Below, one piece after another: positions 44,633 through 53,318 of a stretch of DNA of 64,000 nucleotides. The DNA comes from GCA-2697345 sp002697345 (GTDB taxonomy: Bacteria > Pseudomonadota > Alphaproteobacteria > Rhodobacterales > Rhodobacteraceae), in assembly GCA_943787605.1 (NCBI GenBank), contig CALSNB010000001.1:496001-560000 (forward strand), in the 5' to 3' direction. A program made the translations under genes and the position numbers. Position 1 is the first letter of the stretch, and each line of letters begins with the position of its first letter. Under the pieces are notes generated by a model, which saw nothing but the letters and a program-made list of their open reading frames with translations, was not told where the DNA came from and did not search any database.

Positions 44633-45595
44633 ATGGCTACTCCAGATTTTTCATTACGACAACTTCTTGAGGCTGGTGTCCACTTTGGTCACCAAACTAA
44701 GCGTTGGAACCCGAAGATGGAACGTTACTTATATGGGTCGAAAAATGGAATTCATATAATTGACTTAACTCAAACTGTTCCCATGCTTGATAAGGCGTTA
44801 GAGGTTGTTAGAGATGTTGCCGCAAAAGGCGGTAGTGTACTGTTCGTTGGCACCAAGCGACAAGCTCAAAAGCCCATTGCCGAAGCTGCAGAAAAGTCTG
44901 CTCAATACTTTATGAACCATAGATGGCTTGGCGGAACTCTAACTAACTGGAAAACAGTTTCTAATTCAATAGCTCGCTTAAAGAAAATCGACAGTGCAAT
45001 GGAGCTTGGAACTGAGGGATTAACAAAAAAAGAACGTTTAGGTATGGAGCGAGACCAATCGAAGCTCCAAGCATCTTTGGGCGGAATTCGCGAAATGGGC
45101 AAAGTACCAGATATAATTTTTGTCATTGATGTTAATAAGGAGGACTTAGCTGTTGCTGAAGCCAACAAGCTTGGAATTCCTGTTGTTGCAGTAGTCGACT
45201 CTAACTCTTCTCCAGATGGGATAGATTATCCTATTCCGGGTAATGATGATGCTTCGAGAGCAATTGCTTTTTATTGCGACTTGGTCGCTAGAGCAGCCCT
45301 GGATGGTATGACAGCACAAATGGGTGCAGCTGGGATCGATATTGGAGAAGCTGAAGAAGCGCCGATAGAGGAAGCTTTAGTTGAAGAGAAAGATAGTAAA
45401 ACTTCTAATGTTAAGAAAATTGAAACTGTGTCTGACGCAGCTCTGTTTGTTGAAGAACCAGTGGATGACTCCGATATGTTATTAAATACTCCTCAAGAAG
45501 TTACTGCAGATGCAGAAGCAACTGATCCTGAAAATAAGGATTCAGAAAAATCGGATAAGCCTGATGTCTCTGAAGTAGAGAGTAAGAGTTCCTAA
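44633..45595 (+). CDS. rpsB: 30S ribosomal protein S2 with acidic C-terminal tail
   Basis: A 320-residue S2. The core (residues 1 to about 235) has SLRQLLEAGVHFGHQTKRWNPKM, FVGTKRQAQKPIAEAA, NHRWLGGTLTNWKTV, DIIFVIDVNKEDLAVAEANKLGIPVVA and SNSSPDGIDYPIPGNDDASRAI. The last 80 residues are low-complexity, rich in Glu/Asp/Ser/Lys. Such tails are common on alphaproteobacterial S2 and dispensable-looking. S2 binds late on the back of the 30S subunit. It is first in the rpsB-tsf operon, 101 bases before tsf. Confidence 0.98.
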   Translation: MATPDFSLRQLLEAGVHFGHQTKRWNPKMERYLYGSKNGIHIIDLTQTVPMLDKALEVVRDVAAKGGSVLFVGTKRQAQKPIAEAAEKSAQYFMNHRWLGGTLTNWKTVSNSIARLKKIDSAMELGTEGLTKKERLGMERDQSKLQASLGGIREMGKVPDIIFVIDVNKEDLAVAEANKLGIPVVAVVDSNSSPDGIDYPIPGNDDASRAIAFYCDLVARAALDGMTAQMGAAGIDIGEAEEAPIEEALVEEKDSKTSNVKKIETVSDAALFVEEPVDDSDMLLNTPQEVTADAEATDPENKDSEKSDKPDVSEVESKSS

Positions 45596-45696
45596 AGTAA
45601 GTGACTTAAGCCGGTTTTTATATAGTTAATTTATTATCTACAGGGCCTTTAAAAAGTTAACTTAAGGGAACTGTACTAGTTAAGGAGAAAAATATT

Positions 45697-46572
45697 ATGT
45701 CTATAACAGCAGCATTGGTAAAAGAACTTCGGGATGTAAGTGGCGCTGGCATGATGGATGCTAAAAAAGCTCTTACAGAGAATAACGGTGATATGGATGC
45801 GGCGATTGATTGGTTGCGTACTAAAGGATTAGCTACAGCAGCAAAAAAATCGAACCGTACAGCAGCAGAGGGTTTGGTCGCTGTAGATGTTTCGGACGGA
45901 ACAGGCGTCGTGATCGAAGTAAACTCAGAAACTGATTTTGTAGCAAAAAATCAAGACTTTCAAAATATGGTTGGTAGCTTTGCCAAGTGTGCATTAAGCG
46001 TGTCTGATATAGATAGCTTAAACGGTACGTTAATTGCAGATAAAAAGGTAAGCGAAATCCTTACAGACAAAATAGCTACTGTTGGAGAGAACATGTCTTT
46101 GCGTAGGATGGCAAAACTTTCAGGAGATACAGTTGCATCTTACATACATAATTCTGTTGCGCCAGGAATGGGCAAAATAGGAGTTTTAGTGGCTTTAAAA
46201 GGTGATAATTCAGATTTTGCTAAACAGGTTGCTATGCATGTAGCAGCTACTAACCCGGCGTCTTTAAGTGAAAATGACTTGAGTTCTGATATATTATCAC
46301 GCGAAAAGTCTATTTTGACCGAACAAGCACGTGAAAGCGGCAAGCCAGAGCAAGTTATTGAAAAAATGATCGAAGGAAGATTAAAAAAGTTTTTAGCAGA
46401 TGTTACATTACTTGGCCAAAATTTTGTTATTAATCCCGATCTTACTGTAGGAAAAGCTGCAGCCGAAGTCGGAGTTGAGATTCTGGGCTTTTTACGTTTT
46501 GAAGTTGGTGAGGGCATTGAAAAGAAGCAGGAAAATTTTGCAGAGGAAGTAGCTGCTCAATTGAAAGCTTAA
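45697..46572 (+). CDS. tsf: Translation elongation factor Ts
   Basis: A 291-residue EF-Ts. The UBA-like N-terminal domain SITAALVKELRDVSGAGMMDAKKAL is followed by the diagnostic VEVNSETDFVAKN-type stretch (here IEVNSETDFVAKN) near residue 77, MHVAATNPASLS and the dimerisation or coiled region EQARESGKPEQVIEKMIEGRLKKFL. It recycles EF-Tu from the GDP form by nucleotide exchange. GGAG lies nine bases before ATG. A long AT-rich inverted repeat follows 48 bases after the stop. Confidence 0.98.
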   Translation: MSITAALVKELRDVSGAGMMDAKKALTENNGDMDAAIDWLRTKGLATAAKKSNRTAAEGLVAVDVSDGTGVVIEVNSETDFVAKNQDFQNMVGSFAKCALSVSDIDSLNGTLIADKKVSEILTDKIATVGENMSLRRMAKLSGDTVASYIHNSVAPGMGKIGVLVALKGDNSDFAKQVAMHVAATNPASLSENDLSSDILSREKSILTEQARESGKPEQVIEKMIEGRLKKFLADVTLLGQNFVINPDLTVGKAAAEVGVEILGFLRFEVGEGIEKKQENFAEEVAAQLKA

Positions 46573-46619
46573 TCACTACATTCAGGAATTCCGGTAATGC
46601 GCTGTTATTATTAACTTAA

Positions 46620-46662
46620 ATTATGTTAACTAAAAGACAATATTATAATTAGTTAACATAAT
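46620..46662. repeat. Fourteen-base inverted repeat downstream of tsf
   Basis: ATTATGTTAACTAA (46620-46633) and TTAGTTAACATAAT (46649-46662) are perfect inverted copies around a 15-base spacer. Each arm also contains the palindrome GTTAAC. It lies between convergent tsf and the SDR gene, so a bidirectional terminator is possible, but the stem has only two G-C pairs and no T-run. A protein-binding site is the alternative. Confidence 0.55.
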
Positions 46663-46746
46663 ATATATTATCAGACAACCAGATTAAGAGAGCTAAGGTG
46701 AATGATCAAGCCTTTAGCGTACTCCCTACTTGCTTAACTTAAATTG

Positions 46747-47460
46747 CTATCCGTTAATTATGCCTCCATCTACGTTAATAAGCTGGCCTGTAATATAGCT
46801 AGAATCAGGTGAAAGAAGAAAGGCAACAACTCCCGCGACTTCTTCTGGTAACCCAAACCTTCCAAGTGGAATGCTGCCCAATAGTTCATCGCCTCGACTT
46901 TCAATTATCTTAGCTGGCATGGCTGTATTAATAATGCCAGGCGCTAAGGCATTTACAAGTATACCTTTCTCACCAAACCTACGCGAGAGAGCCCTTGTTA
47001 AGCCTACGAGAGCACCTTTCGCCATTGAATAAGAAATATGATCAGGCGAACCTCTATTAAAGGCGAGGGAAGATATAAAAACTATCCTACCACCCTTCCC
47101 TAATCTAGATTCCATTATATTTCCTAGGTCAAAAGCATTGGTAGCATTGTTTTGAATTGCACGGTTATAGACTTCTTTATTATCTCTATTTAACTCATGA
47201 GGTTCAAAAACGCCTGCTAAATGAACCAAAGCTTTTAAGTTTGAAAGTCTATCAGGGATAGCTCGTTCACATTCTTCTCGACTGCTTAGGTTACTTTCAG
47301 TAAAGCTGGTTGAGCAGGAAATGTTACTAGCCAACACACTAAGCTCTTTCTCATTTTGATCTATTAAATGTAAATCATAACCACATTTCGCTAATTTTTG
47401 AACTACGGCTATTCCTATACCACCTGTAGCACCCGTTATAATCACCGTAGGTTTTTGCAT
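46747..47460 (-). CDS. Short-chain dehydrogenase/reductase (SDR), FabG-like
   Basis: A 237-residue SDR with TGATGGIGIAVV at the N-terminus, LAGVF in place of NNAG (HLAGVFEPHE), the Ser of VFISSLAFN, YSMAKGALVGLTRAL Tyr/Lys, VNALAPGIINTAM and the ending YITGQLINVDGG. It is 40 bases after the membrane dipeptidase gene on the same strand, so probably co-transcribed. The substrate is unknown. The altered NNAG motif is also seen in the SDR inside the hydantoinase operon. Confidence 0.86.
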   Translation of the reverse strand: MQKPTVIITGATGGIGIAVVQKLAKCGYDLHLIDQNEKELSVLASNISCSTSFTESNLSSREECERAIPDRLSNLKALVHLAGVFEPHELNRDNKEVYNRAIQNNATNAFDLGNIMESRLGKGGRIVFISSLAFNRGSPDHISYSMAKGALVGLTRALSRRFGEKGILVNALAPGIINTAMPAKIIESRGDELLGSIPLGRFGLPEEVAGVVAFLLSPDSSYITGQLINVDGGIING

Positions 47461-47500
47461 TAAAAGACCCTTCTGATTTCAGCTGTGTATTATAAAAATA

Positions 47501-48589
47501 TTATTTTATTGTTTTATGTATTAAATTTATCCAATTTTTAAAACAAATTTTATTGATTAAATCACTTCCATAACCCGCTGTTTTCATTGCATTAACTAAA
47601 TTCGGTAGCCCCGTACAATCCCCTATACTTTCAGGAATTTGAGCCCCATCAAAGTCTGACCCCAAGGCAACTCCGTTTTCACCCAACCTTTCTATTAGCT
47701 TGTCTAAGTGAGAAATCATTTGACTTAAGGGTGTGTTTGCATTTTTTTTACCGTCTGACCTTAAAAAACCTGTTGCAAAGTTAAGTCCGACCACACCCTC
47801 TGTCTCTGCTATGGCGTCCAGTTGCTTATCTGTTAAATTTCTTGGTGATGGAGTGATACTATGGGAATTTGAATGCGTTGCTACTAATGGTTTTGATGTA
47901 ATTTTTGCCACATCCCAAAAGCCCGCCTCATTTAGGTGAGACAAATCCAATATAATCCCTTTAGAGTTACATGCCTTAACTAGCTCTTTTCCAGGTCCTT
48001 TGAGACCCGGACCTATATCTGGAGATCCTGGAAAATTAAAAGGTACACCATGCGCAAATATATTTGATCTAGACCAGACAGGGCCAATGGATCTCAAACC
48101 TTTACCGTAAAGTAAATCTAGTTGATTTAAGTCTTTATCAATACACTCAGCTCCTTCTATATGAATTAACATTTTAAGTTTTTCATGTATGTTCTTCGTA
48201 TAGTTATCTTGATCCAGATCAGATTTATTTAGAATTAACTCTACTTTTTCATCAGAGCCCAAAATAATTTTATTAATAATATCAATCATTTCTGTGGTAA
48301 CTCTTAATGCATAGCTCTGTTCTATTTCTTTCGAATCTATAAAGCCATCACTTCTTTTTGAATTACCCATGTTGGGATCTGGAACAAACATCGCAAAGAA
48401 ACCTCCACTTAGGCCGCCTTTTTGTGCTCTAGTTAAATCTATATGACCCTCATTACCAATTCCCATAGCAGTGTTCATTTTAGTATTTATTACTGACTGG
48501 CCACCCTCAAGAAATAGTTTTGCTTCATAATCTTGCTCAATCCAAAGCCTTAAAAGAAGATCATTATGTCCGTCAAAAACATGTTGCAT
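47501..48589 (-). CDS. Membrane dipeptidase (renal dipeptidase family, M19)
   Basis: A 362-residue M19 TIM-barrel metallohydrolase from ATG 48589. The upstream extension to 48685 is rejected because AAGG precedes 48589 and the first residues MQHVFDGHNDLLLRLW already contain the N-terminal HxD zinc motif. Further ligands are HIEGAECID, LDLSHLNEAGF, ATHSNSHSITPSPRNLT and GSDFDGA. Bacterial members hydrolyse dipeptides, often with a D-residue at the C-terminal side, or related amides. No signal peptide or lipobox. It is divergent from the threonine dehydratase, which could deaminate released Ser/Thr. Confidence 0.9.
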   Translation of the reverse strand: MQHVFDGHNDLLLRLWIEQDYEAKLFLEGGQSVINTKMNTAMGIGNEGHIDLTRAQKGGLSGGFFAMFVPDPNMGNSKRSDGFIDSKEIEQSYALRVTTEMIDIINKIILGSDEKVELILNKSDLDQDNYTKNIHEKLKMLIHIEGAECIDKDLNQLDLLYGKGLRSIGPVWSRSNIFAHGVPFNFPGSPDIGPGLKGPGKELVKACNSKGIILDLSHLNEAGFWDVAKITSKPLVATHSNSHSITPSPRNLTDKQLDAIAETEGVVGLNFATGFLRSDGKKNANTPLSQMISHLDKLIERLGENGVALGSDFDGAQIPESIGDCTGLPNLVNAMKTAGYGSDLINKICFKNWINLIHKTIK

Positions 48590-48720
48590 ATTGTTTAAAC
48601 CTTTTAACCAAAGTATCGTTGATAAATTAATTCCATCGTTTTCATAGTTTACTATTAGGGTTAAAAGGTGGATTAACAATCCCAAATAAACAATCTTAAT
48701 AATGCTTTTAAGGATATTAT

Positions 48721-49734
48721 ATGAAAATAGATAAGATTGAAGATGTTACAAAAGAGAACATAATAGCTCGTGCTTCTGATTTATCTAAATTTGTTCTTAG
48801 GACACCAACTATTCAGTTATCCTCAGAAAGGTTGAAAACTTATTTGTCTGGTGCCGAAATTTATCTAAAACTTGAATGCATGCAACATACAGGTACGTTT
48901 AAAGCTCGAGGAGCAATTTCTGTTGCATTGCAAATACCAACTGACGAAGTGAAATTTGGTATAACAGCCGCAAGTGCAGGAAACCATGCTATAGCTTCAT
49001 CTTGGGCCGCTAGACAAATCGATACAACAGCTAAGGTTGTCATGGCCAATACAGCTAATCCTTATAGAGTGGAGCAAGCCAAGCGTTATGGAGGAGAAAT
49101 TATCCTCAAGGAACCTGGTAAAGCGCTTTTTGACGAAGCGGAAAGATTAGTAGAAAAAGAAATGCGGACATTTATTCATCCCTTTGAAGGGATAAATACC
49201 ACCCTAGGTGCTTCTGGCGTGGGGCTTGAGCTTATGGATGATATAAAAAATCTAGATGCTGTAGTGGTCTCAGTTGGAGGTGGAGGCCTGATTAGCGGAG
49301 TATCTGCTGCAGTTAAAGCAATTAACTCTAAGTGTAAGGTTTACGGTGTAGAACCGATAGGCGCAGATTCAATGAGTAAAAGTATAACGGCTGGAAAACC
49401 TATTACCTTAAGTTCAACTGATACAATCGCGGATAGTTTGTCGCCTCCGATGGCCCTACCCTTTGGATTTCAACTCTGTAAAAAAAATGTAGATAAAATT
49501 GTTTTAGTAAGCGATCATGAAATTTGTTCGGGAATGACATTATTAATGGAAGAGGGTAAGCTGGCCGTTGAGCCTGCGGCAGGAGCAGTTATGGCAGGAA
49601 TTATTTTTCGTCTTAGAGAACAACTTATGGGAAAAAAAATAGGGTTAATTGTCTGCGGCAGTAATATCGACGCCAAAACTTATAATGAATTTAATAAAAG
49701 AGGCTCAAAGCATTTAGCAAATTTTAATTTGTAA
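48721..49734 (+). CDS. Threonine/serine dehydratase (PLP fold type II)
   Basis: A 337-residue IlvA/TdcB-like catalytic domain without the regulatory ACT-like domain. PLP Lys is residue 61 in HTGTFKARGA. SAGNHAIASSWAA is at about 90, the phosphate-binding VSVGGGGLISGVS near 180, and the terminal cofactor region LIVCGSNIDAKT. Reaction: L-threonine or L-serine to 2-oxo-acid plus ammonia. Absence of the regulatory domain points to a catabolic enzyme; threo-3-hydroxyaspartate dehydratase or serine racemase activity is possible. AAGGA precedes ATG. Only two bases separate its stop from that of convergent phoB. Confidence 0.9.
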   Translation: MKIDKIEDVTKENIIARASDLSKFVLRTPTIQLSSERLKTYLSGAEIYLKLECMQHTGTFKARGAISVALQIPTDEVKFGITAASAGNHAIASSWAARQIDTTAKVVMANTANPYRVEQAKRYGGEIILKEPGKALFDEAERLVEKEMRTFIHPFEGINTTLGASGVGLELMDDIKNLDAVVVSVGGGGLISGVSAAVKAINSKCKVYGVEPIGADSMSKSITAGKPITLSSTDTIADSLSPPMALPFGFQLCKKNVDKIVLVSDHEICSGMTLLMEEGKLAVEPAAGAVMAGIIFRLREQLMGKKIGLIVCGSNIDAKTYNEFNKRGSKHLANFNL

Positions 49735-49736
49735 TC

Positions 49737-50432
49737 TCAGGAGCCAGTTTTTAAAGCGTATCCCCCATCTCTTACCGTTCTTATTATATCCTTCTGCGTG
49801 GGATTACCTTTTTTAAGCGCTTTTCGAAGTCTGCTTATATGAACGTCAATTGTGCGATCTTCTACGTAAACAGTATTACCCCAAACTAAGTCGAGCAACT
49901 GCTCTCTGGAATAAACTATTCCGGGTCTCTCCATTAAGATTGATAAAATTTTATACTCTTTTGGGCCCAAATAAATAAGGTTACCTTCGATTCTAACCTC
50001 TCGATACACCTTTGATATTGTTATTCCATTATATTCTATTTCTTCTTCAACAAGAGATGGTCTGACCCTTCTTAAAAGGGCTTTAGTACGCGCTACTAGC
50101 TCTTTTGGAGAAAACGGTTTAACGACATAGTCGTCAGCCCCTCTATCTAAACCAAATATCTTATTCTCTTCTTCGCCCTTCGCGCTCAATATTATAATTG
50201 GTATCTTTTTGGTTTCAGTTCTACTTTTAATAATATTACATGCGTCGATCCCGGATATATTCGGCATCATCCAATCTAAAATTATTAAATCAGGTAATAC
50301 TTCTTCCGCAAGATCAACTGCTTCACGTCCATCTCTTGCTTTGAAAAGTTTAAACTCAGAACTCAAAAATGCAGCTGAAAGTAACTCTAATTGATTGGGC
50401 TCATCATCAGCAACTAGTATTTTAATCATCAT
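49737..50432 (-). CDS. phoB: Phosphate regulon response regulator PhoB
   Basis: A 231-residue OmpR/PhoB-type regulator. The receiver domain starts ILVADDEPNQ, with phospho-acceptor Asp53 (LIILDWMMPNISG) and the switch Lys in YVVKPFSPKEL. The C-terminal winged helix contains YKILSILMERPGIVYSREQLLDLVWG and VDVHISRLRKAL-like DVHISRLRKAL. It activates Pho-box promoters under phosphate limitation after phosphorylation by PhoR. Last gene of the leftward pst cluster, 16 bases after phoU. Confidence 0.96.
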   Translation of the reverse strand: MMIKILVADDEPNQLELLSAAFLSSEFKLFKARDGREAVDLAEEVLPDLIILDWMMPNISGIDACNIIKSRTETKKIPIIILSAKGEEENKIFGLDRGADDYVVKPFSPKELVARTKALLRRVRPSLVEEEIEYNGITISKVYREVRIEGNLIYLGPKEYKILSILMERPGIVYSREQLLDLVWGNTVYVEDRTIDVHISRLRKALKKGNPTQKDIIRTVRDGGYALKTGS

Positions 50433-50448
50433 TCATTTTCCTAAATGC

Positions 50449-51156
50449 TTAAACCTCAGAGGTCTTTGTTAGTAAGTCGGACTTAGGTCGATCGTCCTCT
50501 AACATTTTGCCATGAACTTGAAAATAAACCTGTTCTGCTATTCCAGTCGCATGATCTCCAATACGTTCAATATTTTTTGCAATAAAAAGTAGATGCGCGC
50601 CACTGGAAACCTGACTGGGATTACGTGTCATGGCTGCTAAGACTTCATTATAAAACGCCGTATACATGTAATCGATTTCCAAGTCTCTATCTCGAAGTTT
50701 TACTGCTCTCTCAGCGTCTTCATCGAGATATGCTTTTAAAACTTCTGACAGCATATTTTCAGCTAAACTCCCCATACGACCGATATTTACACCTGGAATA
50801 GAGTCATTTCCCTGGGTCAATAAGATCTTTGAACGTTTGGCTATATTCTTGGCGTAGTCTCCTACCCTTTCTAGGGTAGAAGAAATTTTTATAGCCGAGA
50901 TCACCCTTCGTAAATCAGATATTACAGGAGACCTAAGACTAATGAGCTCAAAAGCACTATCATTAATTTCAACTTCTAAATCATCTAATTCTTGATCTTT
51001 ACTAATAATTGCATCTAAAAATTTTGAATCTAAAGTTGCCAAGCCATCGATCGCTTTAGTAAACTGAGAAATTGCTAAATCCCCTAGATTCCTAATTTTC
51101 TTATTTAATTTATTTAAATCATCATCAAATGCTGAAACAATATGTTTAGATTCCAT
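50449..51156 (-). CDS. phoU: Phosphate signalling protein PhoU
   Basis: A 235-residue all-helical protein made of two PhoU repeats. The repeat motifs RRVISAIKISSTLERVGDYAKNIAKR (residues about 80-105) and LLFIAKNIERIGDHATGIAEQVYF (about 190-212) carry the metal-binding ExxxD pattern. It links PstSCAB transport state to PhoR to keep the regulon off at high phosphate. It is eight bases after pstB. Confidence 0.96.
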   Translation of the reverse strand: MESKHIVSAFDDDLNKLNKKIRNLGDLAISQFTKAIDGLATLDSKFLDAIISKDQELDDLEVEINDSAFELISLRSPVISDLRRVISAIKISSTLERVGDYAKNIAKRSKILLTQGNDSIPGVNIGRMGSLAENMLSEVLKAYLDEDAERAVKLRDRDLEIDYMYTAFYNEVLAAMTRNPSQVSSGAHLLFIAKNIERIGDHATGIAEQVYFQVHGKMLEDDRPKSDLLTKTSEV

Positions 51157-51164
51157 GTTTACCC

Positions 51165-51980
51165 CTAACCTATTTTACCAGAAATATAAGCTTCTGTTTG
51201 AGAGTTTTTTGGTCTCGTAAATACCTCGCTAGTATTCCCCACTTCGACTAGTCGACCAAGATGAAAATATGCTGTTCTTTGAGATACTCTTGCCGCCTGT
51301 TGCATCGAATGTGTAACTATAACGATAGAGAACTCTGTTTTTAATTCATTGATCAACTCCTCTATTTTGGCGGTTGCTATTGGGTCCAAAGCAGAACACG
51401 GTTCATCCATCAATATCACTTCAGGTCCAACAGCAATTGCCCTTGCGATGCACAATCTTTGCTGCTGCCCTCCTGACAACCCTGTTCCAGACTCATGGAG
51501 TCGCTCTCTAACTTCTTGCCACAGTCCGGCACGAGTTAACGAGTGCTCCACTATATCATTTAAATGCGTTTTGTTATCCGCCAGCCCATGAATTCGTGGG
51601 CCATATGCAACATTATCAAATATTGACTTGGGAAATGGGTTTGGCTTTTGAAAAACCATCCCTACTTTTGCTCTTAGAGGAACCACATCCATCGAGGGAT
51701 CATAAATGTCTTTATCATCAAGAAGAATTTCCCCTTGTATACGACAAATGTCTATAGTGTCATTCATTCTATTAAAACAACGTAAGAATGTGGATTTACC
51801 ACACCCAGAAGGGCCAATCAAAGACGTTACTTCTCTTTTCCCAATATCCAAAGATACATTATCAATTGCTTTATTATCACCGTAAAAAACGTTAACATTT
51901 CTCGCACGCATTCTTGGATCTTTCAATAAAGCCGCTTTTAAAGAATCATCTATCGTATCAGTTTTATTCAAGGTATCCAT
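51165..51980 (-). CDS. pstB: Phosphate ABC transporter ATP-binding protein PstB
   Basis: A 271-residue ABC ATPase: Walker A GPSGCGKSTFLR near residue 55, Q-loop VFQKPNPFPKSIFDNVAYGPR (specific to PstB), signature LSGGQQQRLCIARA, Walker B VILMDEPCSALDP and switch VTHSMQQA. It energises phosphate import with PstSCA. It lies 33 bases after pstA and eight bases before phoU. Confidence 0.97.
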   Translation of the reverse strand: MDTLNKTDTIDDSLKAALLKDPRMRARNVNVFYGDNKAIDNVSLDIGKREVTSLIGPSGCGKSTFLRCFNRMNDTIDICRIQGEILLDDKDIYDPSMDVVPLRAKVGMVFQKPNPFPKSIFDNVAYGPRIHGLADNKTHLNDIVEHSLTRAGLWQEVRERLHESGTGLSGGQQQRLCIARAIAVGPEVILMDEPCSALDPIATAKIEELINELKTEFSIVIVTHSMQQAARVSQRTAYFHLGRLVEVGNTSEVFTRPKNSQTEAYISGKIG

Positions 51981-52013
51981 CTTTTACAGCCTACTCCATT
52001 TTGCCGTTATATT

Positions 52014-53318
52014 TTACCAACGACGTTCCAATCTCTTTCTCATTATAATCGCAACAGCATTCATAAAAAATAAAAATACTAATAAAACTATTGTTGCTGC
52101 ACTTGTCTTTTGAATAAACATCCTCTCGGCAAAATCTGCCCACATAAATATCTGAACAGGCAAAACGGTCCCTGGATCTTTAACACTTCCAGGGATATCA
52201 ACAATAAATGCCACCATTCCAATCATAAGTAATGGCGCTGTTTCCCCGAGTGCTCTGGCCATCCCTATAATTGTACCCGTTAACATCCCTGGCATCGCGA
52301 GTGGAACAACATGATGGAATATGGTTTGTATCTTTGATGCTCCGATCCCAAGTGCCGCATCTCTAACACTAGGAGGGACAGCTCCAATAGATACTCGAGA
52401 AGAAATAATTATTGTCGGCAACGTCATCAAGGCAAGCACCATGCCGCCCACCAAAGGAACAGACCTTGGCAACCCAAATAATCCGATAAATACAGCCAAC
52501 CCGAGTATACCAAAAACTACTGATGGAACTGCCGCTAAATTGTTAATATTAATTTCAATAAATTCAGTAATTTTATTTTTCTTAGCTATTTCCTCTAAGT
52601 AGATTGCTGCTGCCACACCGAGTGGGAAGGATATTAAAAAACAAATAAACAAGGTCATTAAGGACCCGATAACAGCGCCTTTTATACCAGCCAGCTCCGC
52701 ATCTCTGGAAGCACTCCCAAAAAAGAAATACTCACTCAAGCGATAACTAATTAAGTCCTTTTTAGAAAAAATATCAATGTAACTAAGTTGTAAATCATTC
52801 AAACGACGATCAGCTTCTGGCACAGTACGATCTATATAACCCCTAAGAAAACTATCGACATCATCATCAACTGGAAATTTTATTTTTGCCGTAGTTCCTA
52901 ATAAATCAGGATTTCTAAAAACCATTTTTCTTATCTTTTCGCCGGCACCTTTAGATATTAATTTTTTTACAGCTTTTTTTTGCTTTCGACCTTGGGGGTC
53001 TAAAATCACATATAAGGCTTCATTTACAAGTTTATCAGAATCACCACTATAAAGTGATTCCACCGATAGGTTATTTTGCGGATCCAACCGGTCTTTATCT
53101 AAATTTATTTCTAAAGTTATATAGTATTGGAAAAAACCAGGTATTCCTTTTGAGCCAATAGAAACAAGTAAGAACAATAAAAAACCTACCGCGGTTGCAA
53201 CGGCCAATCTTCCGTAAAGCTTTAAACGCTTATCCTTATTTCTACGCCTAACTAACCCATCAAGAACAATATCCGCATTATCACGTGTATAAATTTTAGA
53301 GGTTATTAATTTACTCAT
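52014..53318 (-). CDS. pstA: Phosphate ABC transporter permease PstA with N-terminal extension
   Basis: A 434-residue permease. The C-terminal 230 residues are the PstA transport domain (GVAAAIYLEEIA, NINNLAAVPSVVFGILGLAVF, RDAALGIGASKIQTIFHHVVPLAMPGMLTG, ALGETAPLLMIGM). The N-terminal 190 residues (one helix near 45, then a long periplasmic loop with YSGDSDKLVNEALYVILDP) form the DUF3333-type extension typical of alphaproteobacteria. It overlaps pstC by eight bases and forms the channel with it. Confidence 0.95.
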   Translation of the reverse strand: MSKLITSKIYTRDNADIVLDGLVRRRNKDKRLKLYGRLAVATAVGFLLFLLVSIGSKGIPGFFQYYITLEINLDKDRLDPQNNLSVESLYSGDSDKLVNEALYVILDPQGRKQKKAVKKLISKGAGEKIRKMVFRNPDLLGTTAKIKFPVDDDVDSFLRGYIDRTVPEADRRLNDLQLSYIDIFSKKDLISYRLSEYFFFGSASRDAELAGIKGAVIGSLMTLFICFLISFPLGVAAAIYLEEIAKKNKITEFIEININNLAAVPSVVFGILGLAVFIGLFGLPRSVPLVGGMVLALMTLPTIIISSRVSIGAVPPSVRDAALGIGASKIQTIFHHVVPLAMPGMLTGTIIGMARALGETAPLLMIGMVAFIVDIPGSVKDPGTVLPVQIFMWADFAERMFIQKTSAATIVLLVFLFFMNAVAIIMRKRLERRW

